Below, one piece after another: positions 1 to 7,197 of a DNA stretch of 64,000 bases. How positions within the stretch are numbered: the first letter of the stretch is position 1; every line of letters begins with the position of its first letter. Both the position numbers and the translations under genes were made by a program. The notes beneath the pieces are model-generated. The model was not told where the DNA came from and searched no databases. It worked only from the letters and a program-made list of their open reading frames with translations. Location of the stretch: assembly GCF_934202705.1 (NCBI RefSeq), contig NZ_CAKPYE010000001.1, forward strand, positions 1 to 64,000, given 5' to 3'. The DNA is from an uncultured Limosilactobacillus sp. (GTDB taxonomy: Bacteria > Bacillota > Bacilli > Lactobacillales > Lactobacillaceae).

Positions 1-1
1 A

Positions 2-43
2 AATGGAGCTCAACGAAATCCGAAGATTTCATTGAACTCCATT
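2..43 (-). repeat. 19-bp hairpin with UUCG tetraloop at window edge
   Basis: Two 19-base arms (2-20 and 25-43) flank a 4-base loop. On minus-strand RNA the two positions that are C/A mismatches on the plus strand become G-U wobbles, and the loop closes as C(UUCG)G, an exceptionally stable tetraloop. This indicates that the structure is meant to form in a leftward transcript. It lies downstream of the hydrolase gene ending at 76 and is followed by only three visible T residues before the window ends. It could be a terminator or part of a mobile element or intergenic repeat; the edge prevents a decision. Confidence 0.6.
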
Positions 44-75
44 CTTTATAAGAGACTTATGTCACAGCCCCTTTT

Positions 76-954
76 TTAGTTTTGATCATTATCGGAATGT
101 TTATGACCCGGTCTTTGATCACCGTTTTGGTTCCGATTATTCTTTAAAATATAACGTTGAATCAAATCTAAGACCTCAGTATTTTGTGGTAATGATGAAT
201 GTTGGGCTAATTTCCCAGTCACGGTAACTTGAGTATAATGCTCAACCGCGCCTTGATAAACATATTTACCTGCCAGGACACTACTTAACGGGACAATTCC
301 ATCTTCAATGTAATTTTCTGATCCCGCAACTGAATACACATCTAAGTCTTTTGGTAATTGGTCACGATATTTAACAAAGTCCTGCAACATTTCCGTTCGG
401 CGACTGGTTGGTTCGGAGAAGTTATACGGCGATCCAATCGTCATGAGACGTTTGATCGTAATTTGATCTTCATCAAAATAGTGCTCTAAAAAGTAGGTAT
501 AAACTAGTCCCCCATTCGAGTGACCAATCCCTTTGAAATTATTAAAATCATAACGATTTTTCAACTGATTAAAAGCCTTATTAAACATTCTCGCCTGTTT
601 TTTAATATTACTGTAGCCATCATGATTATTTTCAAAGCCAACCACTAAAAATGGCTCGTTATCGCCACGGCGAACCCGTCCGGAATAAGTAATATCACCA
701 TTATTGTAGACCTTTACCTTTAAAAGACTATGGCGTTTATGATCCATACTATTAATCTTTTTAACCATCCCATCAAACCGGTTAACCGTGGCACTACTAC
801 CGGGGATCATGATTACAGGTGACATCTTAGACTGTTGACGAGTCCGCAGCTGATGAATATTTTGGCACGACCATGCATAGGAAAGGCCAGTCAAAATTAC
901 GATTAAGATCACTAAGTAAATTAATAAGCGGCGGTGTTTTTTAGTGATTTTCAT
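76..954 (-). CDS. membrane-anchored alpha/beta hydrolase, DUF915 family
   Basis: The 292-residue protein begins with a basic stretch and one hydrophobic segment (about residues 9-27), so it is probably anchored with its catalytic part outside the cell. The nucleophile elbow is GHSNGG near residue 145. The likely acid is the Asp of EDGIVPL and the likely base the His of AQHSSLP near the C-terminus. This is the arrangement of DUF915 'cell surface hydrolases' common in lactobacilli; the substrate is unknown. A GGGGAGG site sits 9 bases before the start. The first 14 bases overlap the end of the PTS IIC gene, so translation is probably coupled. A second member of the family lies at 31963-32817. 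Confidence 0.85.
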   Translation of the reverse strand: MKITKKHRRLLIYLVILIVILTGLSYAWSCQNIHQLRTRQQSKMSPVIMIPGSSATVNRFDGMVKKINSMDHKRHSLLKVKVYNNGDITYSGRVRRGDNEPFLVVGFENNHDGYSNIKKQARMFNKAFNQLKNRYDFNNFKGIGHSNGGLVYTYFLEHYFDEDQITIKRLMTIGSPYNFSEPTSRRTEMLQDFVKYRDQLPKDLDVYSVAGSENYIEDGIVPLSSVLAGKYVYQGAVEHYTQVTVTGKLAQHSSLPQNTEVLDLIQRYILKNNRNQNGDQRPGHKHSDNDQN

Positions 955-2251
955 GTTGACTGTCCTCCCCTAGTTGTTGACGAGCACGCGCTTCAACCTT
1001 TTCAACCAGCTTGACAAATGGAATGTAAAGGATGACATCAACGATTAATAAAACCATCGTTACCGCAAATGCAACCCAATTACCGCCAGTCGCAATAAAC
1101 GGTGTCAAAATCCCTGGCGTACCATTGGGTACTGGATAAACCAGTGGCGGAATCGCATGAATAAAAATGAAGCAGCTGCCCAGAATAATATTGACCACTG
1201 GTAAAACAACAAATGGCAATAAGTAAACCGGATTACAAAAGACCTGGGCACCAAATAAAATTGGCAAACCAATATTAAAAATGCCAGGAGCCATGCTCCA
1301 CCGAGCAATTTGTCGATAATAGTGCGACCGACTACTCCAAAGGACTCCCAAAATTAACGCTAGTGTTAGGCCAACGCCACCAAAAACGGCAAATCCCATG
1401 TAAAGTGAAGACGGAGTAAATGGATATGGAATCCCCCATGGTGTTTTGTGGGTTAATGCATAACCCAGGTTAGCCGCCATCTCATTATTATAGACCTGTG
1501 AGGTAGCCGTTAATGGTTCCGCAAACCCGCACCACACTAAGACAGTATTAACCACTGATAAAATAATGTTTAAGAAGTAGTTGCTATTCCGATCCAGTGC
1601 TGAACTAATCCACTGGCTAACCATCCCATCCAGTCCAAACTGACGAACCAAGCCAAATAGAACATGTAAAATAAATGCACCGCCAACCAAAATTGTCATG
1701 GGTTTTAAATTAATTAGCACCGTGCGGATAACTTTAACGTTTGGTTCCGTAAAATCCATTAGTGCTTCTGAACGGCCAAAGCGGACAAAAACTCTTCCCA
1801 CTAGATAACCAATGATTACCCCGATGATTAACCAAGCAGCTGTATAATAGCGAGTTTCAATGGCATCATTATTCCCTTGCACACTATGTACAAAGATCAA
1901 AGTATAACACACAATCGCAGTTACACCAGCAAGCGGATTTTCTTGGTGATAATACTTGGTTGTCATCCAAGCACTAATTAAACAAGCAAATGGTGCGGTC
2001 CAACCAACCGTTACTTTAGTCATACCCATAAACAAATTCCGTAAAAATTCTCGAAATGGCAACCATTGGGTAACATGAAGCACACTACCTAAAAAGCCGT
2101 TCGTAGAGAGCAGATTTTCATAAAGCAACCAGGAAAAACTCCCAATTAATATTAACGGAAATAATGTAATTAACGTGCGGTGCAAAATTTGAATGAAGGC
2201 CCGCCGTCGAAAACGCACCATCCACTCAATCCATCGTTCTTGATCGAACAT
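941..2251 (-). CDS. PTS sugar transporter EIIC, cellobiose/lactose type, orphan
   Basis: This 436-residue polytopic membrane protein resembles the EIIC component of the lactose/cellobiose PTS family, which moves a beta- or oligoglucoside while EIIB phosphorylates it. The family's conserved GxPxxxTPF-like substrate region is visible (GTPGILTPFIATGG near residue 370), and length is typical for a lone IIC. No IIA or IIB gene is adjacent, so it must borrow partners or work otherwise. GGAG lies 7 bases before the ATG. It lies downstream of the lacI gene on the same strand, with its own TATAAT box (2286-2291) and an operator-like AACGTTT core at 2303-2309. The specific sugar cannot be told. Confidence 0.85.
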   Translation of the reverse strand: MFDQERWIEWMVRFRRRAFIQILHRTLITLFPLILIGSFSWLLYENLLSTNGFLGSVLHVTQWLPFREFLRNLFMGMTKVTVGWTAPFACLISAWMTTKYYHQENPLAGVTAIVCYTLIFVHSVQGNNDAIETRYYTAAWLIIGVIIGYLVGRVFVRFGRSEALMDFTEPNVKVIRTVLINLKPMTILVGGAFILHVLFGLVRQFGLDGMVSQWISSALDRNSNYFLNIILSVVNTVLVWCGFAEPLTATSQVYNNEMAANLGYALTHKTPWGIPYPFTPSSLYMGFAVFGGVGLTLALILGVLWSSRSHYYRQIARWSMAPGIFNIGLPILFGAQVFCNPVYLLPFVVLPVVNIILGSCFIFIHAIPPLVYPVPNGTPGILTPFIATGGNWVAFAVTMVLLIVDVILYIPFVKLVEKVEARARQQLGEDSQHENH

Positions 2252-2285
2252 TCAACCACTCCATTCACTCTGAAATTCGTTCTTT

Positions 2286-2312
2286 ATTATAGGCTGATCA
2301 ATAACGTTTGCA
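2286..2312 (-). promoter_or_regulatory. promoter -10 and LacI-type operator-like site before PTS IIC
   Basis: On the minus strand a perfect TATAAT (2286-2291) precedes the IIC gene. Just upstream, 2301-2312 contains the AAACGTTA core, which matches the AAACGTTT core of the two perfect palindromes at 3370-3425 except at the last base. The -35 is not clear. It suggests that the same LacI-family repressor controls IIC. Confidence 0.5.
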
Positions 2313-2317
2313 TAGTA

Positions 2318-3322
2318 CTACTGGCTACTCTGTCGTTCAATCAGTTTGGCCGGTAAAATCACCTGTGCTGCTGTCGACCGGTGTTCGATTAACCGTTGCA
2401 CAATTAAACGAATTGCAAATTTGCCCATTTCAACGCTATTTGGCTGGACTGATGAAAGTCCTAATTCGATTGCTTGTGCAGAATTATCAAAACTGATTAG
2501 TTTGAGATCAGCTGGGACATGCGTTCCCGCCTCGTTCAATGCTGAAAACGCTCCTCTGGCTAGCTTATCGCTGGCCAAGATCATTGCGTCAATCGGTACC
2601 CCACTTGATAATAATTGACGCATTGCCTGATAGCCTTCTTGCTCAGTCCAACGAGTCTCATATACCCGTGGCCGTAGTTGATGAATTCGCATCCAGTTTT
2701 CGTAAGCAGTCGTTCGGTAATCTGGCTCTTCTGGCCCCTGAACACCTGTAATCCCCATTGGCGCAACCACTCCGCCCATAAATACTAAATGCTTATTCCC
2801 CCGCTGATACAGCAGGTCTAAAACTCGATTAGTCTCTTGCTGGTAATTATTACGAACCAGATCATAATTTTGATAATATCGATAATCGTCAATGATGACC
2901 AAATGTTGATTTTGAAAATATACTTGTTTTAAAAAACGCCTTGTGAAAGTTCCAATTACGATCACTGCACTATACTGGCGTAATTGTTGAAAATCAAAAT
3001 GATCACGCGGAAATGATACCCAGGTATCTATTGCAAGCTGAAATTTAGTTGCCTCCTGACGAATTCCCTCATCAATCGTTTGAAAGTATAAGTCATCTTC
3101 ATCTTGTTGAGTAAGTAAAACAATAATGTGGCTTTGCTGTAGAATCATCCCGGCAGTTCGTAGAATTTGTCCTTGGGAATGATATTTCATTTGCGCCGCA
3201 ATTTGAAAAATTTTTTGCCGCGTCGCTTCCTTAACCTGAAATTTTGGATCCTGATTTAAAACCCGTGAGACGGTCGATGGTGAGACGTGAGCTAATCGCG
3301 CAATTTCTCGAATACTAGCCAT
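2318..3322 (-). CDS. LacI/GalR-family transcriptional regulator
   Basis: The 334-residue protein has an N-terminal helix-turn-helix and hinge (residues 1-55, with the family signature SPSTVSRVLN) followed by a periplasmic-binding-protein-like sensor domain that ends with the usual LxSVQPN segment. It is a sugar-responsive repressor by family. It is divergent from the alpha-galactosidase/permease pair and precedes the PTS IIC gene, so alpha-galactosides or their products are the likely inducers. The intergenic region holds two palindromes with the AAACGTTT core, one of them overlapping its own promoter, which implies autoregulation. The ATG at 3322 is preceded by AAGGAGG. Confidence 0.93.
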   Translation of the reverse strand: MASIREIARLAHVSPSTVSRVLNQDPKFQVKEATRQKIFQIAAQMKYHSQGQILRTAGMILQQSHIIVLLTQQDEDDLYFQTIDEGIRQEATKFQLAIDTWVSFPRDHFDFQQLRQYSAVIVIGTFTRRFLKQVYFQNQHLVIIDDYRYYQNYDLVRNNYQQETNRVLDLLYQRGNKHLVFMGGVVAPMGITGVQGPEEPDYRTTAYENWMRIHQLRPRVYETRWTEQEGYQAMRQLLSSGVPIDAMILASDKLARGAFSALNEAGTHVPADLKLISFDNSAQAIELGLSSVQPNSVEMGKFAIRLIVQRLIEHRSTAAQVILPAKLIERQSSQ

Positions 3323-3351
3323 TAAACTGCCTCCTTAAAGATGCTTACCCG

Positions 3352-3360
3352 ATTATAACA
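3352..3360 (-). promoter_or_regulatory. extended -10 promoter of the lacI-family gene
   Basis: Minus-strand TGTTATAAT is an extended -10 element (TATAAT at 3352-3357). The weak -35 would fall on the palindrome at 3370-3383. Confidence 0.6.
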
Positions 3361-3369
3361 AACTTTTTC

Positions 3370-3383
3370 ACTAAACGTTTAGT
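3370..3383. promoter_or_regulatory. LacI-type operator O1
   Basis: ACTAAACGTTTAGT is a perfect 14-base palindrome with the central CG typical of LacI/GalR operators. It overlaps the expected -35 region of the lacI-family gene. Confidence 0.75.
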
Positions 3384-3407
3384 TTGTTGGTATATCAATT
3401 CTCTTAA

Positions 3408-3425
3408 ATGATAAACGTTTATCAT
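3408..3425. promoter_or_regulatory. LacI-type operator O2
   Basis: ATGATAAACGTTTATCAT is a perfect 18-base palindrome sharing the TAAACGTTTA core of O1. Its centre is 40 bases from that of O1, about four helical turns, which would suit a looped tetramer. It lies just upstream of the alpha-galactosidase promoter. Confidence 0.8.
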
Positions 3426-3441
3426 TTTACAAAAAAATGAA

Positions 3442-3471
3442 TTGTCAATATTACTGTAACCGTTTTATTAT
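3442..3471 (+). promoter_or_regulatory. alpha-galactosidase promoter with cre-like site
   Basis: TTGTCA (3442-3447) and TATTAT (3466-3471) are separated by 18 bases. TGTAACCGTTTTAT at 3455-3468 resembles a catabolite-responsive element with one or two mismatches and would sit over the -10, consistent with CcpA repression (inference). Confidence 0.55.
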
Positions 3472-3501
3472 AGTCTCATCAAAACAAGGGGGTTATGAAA
3501 T

Positions 3502-5694
3502 ATGATTACTTTTGATTCAAAACAGCATGTTTTCCATCTTAAAAATAAAGATATTTCGTACATCTTTTCCATTGAAGAAGGGAAACTTTTAAGTCACCTT
3601 TACTTTGGACCTGCGCTTCGCCAATATCATGGCGAACGCAGATATCCACGGGTTGACCGCGGATTTTCAGGTAATTTGCCTGGTTCAACTGATCGAACCT
3701 TCTCTAAAGATGACTTATTACAGGAATATTCTGGCAATAATACTGGTGATTACCGCATTCCCGCTATCACAGTTAAAGGTCCAGATGGTGCTCAACTAAC
3801 TGACTTTCGTTATCAATCTTACGAAATCCAAGCCGGAAAACCAGCCCTCAAGGGGTTGCCCGCTGCCTACGTTAATGATGACCACGAAGCGGAAACTTTG
3901 AACATCACCCTTCACGATGCTACCTTAGCGATTGACTTGATCTTAAGCTACACAATCTATCGTGATCGACCGGTCATTACGAGAAACGCGCGCTTGGTTA
4001 ACTCTAGTCAACAACCGATTGAAATCCAAAAAATCGCTTCGCTGCAACTTGACCTACCAAAGGGCAGCGAAGAGCGTGAACTAGTTTATTTGCCTGGCCA
4101 ATACGGTCATGAACGGCAAGTTAAACGGGCTAAAATCGAGCAAGGCATTTTTGAAATTTCCAGTCGCAGAAATTCAAGCTCACACCACATGAATCCATTT
4201 GCGGCAATTGTTGATTCATCAACCACTGAATTTCAAGGAAATGCTTTAGGGATTCTACTAGTTTACTCTGGTAATCATCAAATTCAAATCGAAAAAGATC
4301 AAATCGACCAACTCCGGATTCTCGCAGGAATTAATGAGTTCAATTTCAACTGGCGATTAGCACCAAATGAAGAATTTCAAACTCCAGAAGCGATTATGGC
4401 CTTTAGTGACCATGGCTTAAATGGAATGTCACAAACTTTTCACCATCTTTTAACCGAACGGGTCGCAAGAGGAAAATACAAGTATGCAGAACGACCAATC
4501 GTGATTAATAATTGGGAAGCCACTTTTTTTGATTTTGACGATCAAAAATTAGATCAAGTGGTAAAAGAGGCTGCCCCATTAGGGATCGAAATGTTTGTCT
4601 TAGATGATGGCTGGTTTGGTCACCGTAACGATGACAACTCCTCCCTTGGTGACTGGTTTGTGAACACGAAAAAAGTGAACCTTGCAAAAGTTGCCAAGCA
4701 AACTCACAAGCACGGCATGAAATTTGGTCTCTGGTTTGAACCAGAAATGATTTCGGTTGATTCGGAACTTTATCAAAAACATCCTGAATGGGTGCTACAC
4801 GAACCCAACCGTGGAATGACGCTCTCCCGTAACCAATTGGTACTCGATTTTAGTCAACCAGCCGTCGTTGAAAATGTCTTCCAACAAATGTGTGCTGTTC
4901 TAGATAGTGCAGATATTAACTATATCAAGTGGGATTTCAACCGAAACCTCACAGAAGTTTTCTCAACTGCTTGGCCAGCAAATCAGCAAGGTTCCATTGC
5001 TCACCGCTACATTCTGGGATTATATCAACTCCTTGAAAAACTAACCACTCGCTATCCTGATATTCTGTTTGAAGGCTGTTCTGGCGGTGGTGGACGCTTT
5101 GATGCTGGGATTCTTTATTACATGCCACAAAGTTGGGCGTCTGATGATACCGATGCTGCTGACCGGATGAAGATTCAATATGGAACCTCGTTGGTTTTCC
5201 CAACTTCTGCAATTTCCGCACACGTTTCGGTTTCGCCAAACCAGCAAACTGGTCGCCAAATTGATTTTGCGACTCGTGGCGCAGTTGCAATGAGTGGGGT
5301 TTTCGGTTACGAATTAGATCTTGAAGACCTTACAGCTAAAGAAAAAGCAATGCTGAAAGAGCAGATTTCCTTTTATAAACAACACCGTCACCTCATCCAA
5401 TACGGTGACTTCTACCGCTTAATCAGTCCATTTGATGGTAGTCCATGGGCCGCCTGGGAATTTGTTAGTCGCGACCGTGCAGAAGCACTTTTGTTCACTT
5501 TTAAGCGTGAGCATACCAATCGCTATGAAATTTTCAACACCAAGTTAGTTGGCCTTGATCCATACCGTAATTATCGAATGGATAACTCCAACCATATTTA
5601 TGGCGGTGATGAGTTAATGCAATCTGGGCTGCTGAATGATCCAACAGTCAAAGGTGATTTTAAAGCTACCATCCACTATTTTAAAGAACTATAG
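3502..5694 (+). CDS. melA: alpha-galactosidase, GH36
   Basis: The 730-residue enzyme hydrolyses terminal alpha-1,6-galactose from melibiose, raffinose and stachyose in the cytoplasm. It has the GH36 layout: N-terminal beta-sandwich, central (beta/alpha)8 barrel and C-terminal beta domain. The nucleophile is Asp478 in KWDFNRN and the acid/base is Asp548 in WASDDTD. These numbers equal those I recall for the Geobacillus stearothermophilus enzymes. LDDGWFG and EGCSGGGGRFD line the active site. Length is typical. The ATG follows a purine-rich AAGGGGG. It is divergent from a LacI regulator and 11 bases ahead of a sugar permease, so the two form an alpha-galactoside operon. Confidence 0.96.
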   Translation: MITFDSKQHVFHLKNKDISYIFSIEEGKLLSHLYFGPALRQYHGERRYPRVDRGFSGNLPGSTDRTFSKDDLLQEYSGNNTGDYRIPAITVKGPDGAQLTDFRYQSYEIQAGKPALKGLPAAYVNDDHEAETLNITLHDATLAIDLILSYTIYRDRPVITRNARLVNSSQQPIEIQKIASLQLDLPKGSEERELVYLPGQYGHERQVKRAKIEQGIFEISSRRNSSSHHMNPFAAIVDSSTTEFQGNALGILLVYSGNHQIQIEKDQIDQLRILAGINEFNFNWRLAPNEEFQTPEAIMAFSDHGLNGMSQTFHHLLTERVARGKYKYAERPIVINNWEATFFDFDDQKLDQVVKEAAPLGIEMFVLDDGWFGHRNDDNSSLGDWFVNTKKVNLAKVAKQTHKHGMKFGLWFEPEMISVDSELYQKHPEWVLHEPNRGMTLSRNQLVLDFSQPAVVENVFQQMCAVLDSADINYIKWDFNRNLTEVFSTAWPANQQGSIAHRYILGLYQLLEKLTTRYPDILFEGCSGGGGRFDAGILYYMPQSWASDDTDAADRMKIQYGTSLVFPTSAISAHVSVSPNQQTGRQIDFATRGAVAMSGVFGYELDLEDLTAKEKAMLKEQISFYKQHRHLIQYGDFYRLISPFDGSPWAAWEFVSRDRAEALLFTFKREHTNRYEIFNTKLVGLDPYRNYRMDNSNHIYGGDELMQSGLLNDPTVKGDFKATIHYFKEL

Positions 5695-5705
5695 GAGTGT
5701 AAATT

Positions 5706-7112
5706 ATGAAAACTTGGAAAAATACAATTAGTTATGGTCTTGGAGCTTTTGGCCATGACGCCTTTTACGGAATTCTGAATACCTATATGCTAATGTTCAT
5801 TACCAGCATTCTGTTTGCAGACGGTAGTAAGCATTATGCAGCCCGCATGATTGCAATTGTCACTGCCATTATTATGGTGATTCGTATTGTCGAATTAATT
5901 TTGGATCCGTTTATTGGTAGTTTAATTGATCAAACAGACTCCAAATGGGGGAAATATCGTCCATGGATCTTTGGCACCGGGTTAGCCCTAGGAATTGCTA
6001 GTCCATTTCTCTTTACAACCTTTGGCGGTCTTTCCACTAAGAACGGTACCCTCTACCTAATCCTTTTTACAATCTTTTTCTTCGTTCTTTACATTGTTTA
6101 CGCCTTCAAGGACATTTCCTTTTGGGGACTGCTACCAGCAATGTCACTAAATTCGGACGATCGTGGAATTACCGCCACCGGGGCACGGGTCGGTTCGACA
6201 ATTGGTGCCAACATCGTCAGCGTCTGCTACGCTAGTTTTCTCACTTTCTTCTCCGGATCGAAAACGTTTAATGCCCATGGCTGGTTCATGTTTGCACTTG
6301 TAATTGGAATTACCCAATTAATTGGCGCTTGCTTCGCTGCCTTTGGAACTTCGGAAAAGCAATCTGTGGTCACCAACCAAAATAAGGAAAAGATCACCGT
6401 TAAGCAGGTTTTCCATACTCTGGCACATAATGACCAACTCCTTTGGATGTCATTAGCTTACTTAATCGTTGGTCTCGGTAATTCAGCAACCAACAATTTG
6501 CTGCTGTACTATTTCCGTTATGTTTTGAATGCTCAATCATCATGGCAATATATTGGTTGGATTGGGATTGTTTCTGGCTTTATTTCGATTGTTTCTTATC
6601 CATTCATTGCCAAATTCCTGGGGCGACGTAAAATTATGATCTACTCATTATTGGTTGAAATGCTTGGGTTCATTATTTTTGCCTTTTCGAACAATGTTCC
6701 AATGACCTTACTCGGTGATGTCCTCTACACCCTTTCCAATCCCTTAGTCTTTATGGTATTGATTTTAACGATCGCTGATAGTGTTGAATATGGGCAATGG
6801 AAAACTGGTCACCGTTCAGAAGCAGCTACTTCCGCGGTTCGCCCAATGTTGGATAAATTTAATGGTGCCGTTGCTACCGGACTGACCGGATTAATTGCTG
6901 GAATCGTTGGCATGACTGGTAACGCCACTGCTGCAAACATTTCAGCTCAACATGTCTTAATTTTTAAAACATTCTGCTTCTACTTACCAATCCTTTGCAT
7001 TATTGTTGGACTGCTCATCTTTATGTCCAAAGTTAAACTTGACGAAAAGATGCATGAAGAAATTGTTAACAAGATTGCTAATCATATTCAGGCCGAAGAT
7101 AACAACAATTAA
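5706..7112 (+). CDS. GPH-family sugar:cation symporter (melibiose/raffinose permease type)
   Basis: The 468-residue protein has about 12 membrane helices and the GPH-family signature: SLIDQTDSKWGKYRPW near residue 75, with the Asp and Lys residues typical of MelB-like carriers. Unlike LacS it has no C-terminal IIA domain, so HPr phosphorylation is not expected. By family it takes up a galactoside with a cation, and its position directly behind the alpha-galactosidase gene makes melibiose or raffinose the most likely substrate. GGAG lies 9 bases ahead of the ATG. A strong terminator follows. Confidence 0.9.
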   Translation: MKTWKNTISYGLGAFGHDAFYGILNTYMLMFITSILFADGSKHYAARMIAIVTAIIMVIRIVELILDPFIGSLIDQTDSKWGKYRPWIFGTGLALGIASPFLFTTFGGLSTKNGTLYLILFTIFFFVLYIVYAFKDISFWGLLPAMSLNSDDRGITATGARVGSTIGANIVSVCYASFLTFFSGSKTFNAHGWFMFALVIGITQLIGACFAAFGTSEKQSVVTNQNKEKITVKQVFHTLAHNDQLLWMSLAYLIVGLGNSATNNLLLYYFRYVLNAQSSWQYIGWIGIVSGFISIVSYPFIAKFLGRRKIMIYSLLVEMLGFIIFAFSNNVPMTLLGDVLYTLSNPLVFMVLILTIADSVEYGQWKTGHRSEAATSAVRPMLDKFNGAVATGLTGLIAGIVGMTGNATAANISAQHVLIFKTFCFYLPILCIIVGLLIFMSKVKLDEKMHEEIVNKIANHIQAEDNNN

Positions 7113-7161
7113 ATTTCATAACTCCCTATCTTACTCATTAATTTAATTTGATGCTTCGGCC

Positions 7162-7194
7162 AAAAAGGCGCCTCACTGATGTGGGGCGCCTTTT
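7162..7194. terminator. bidirectional terminator
   Basis: A GC-rich stem (AAAAGGCGCC and GGCGCCTTTT arms) lies between the converging permease and uvrA-like genes, with A and T runs on both sides. Confidence 0.85.
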
Positions 7195-7197
7195 GAA

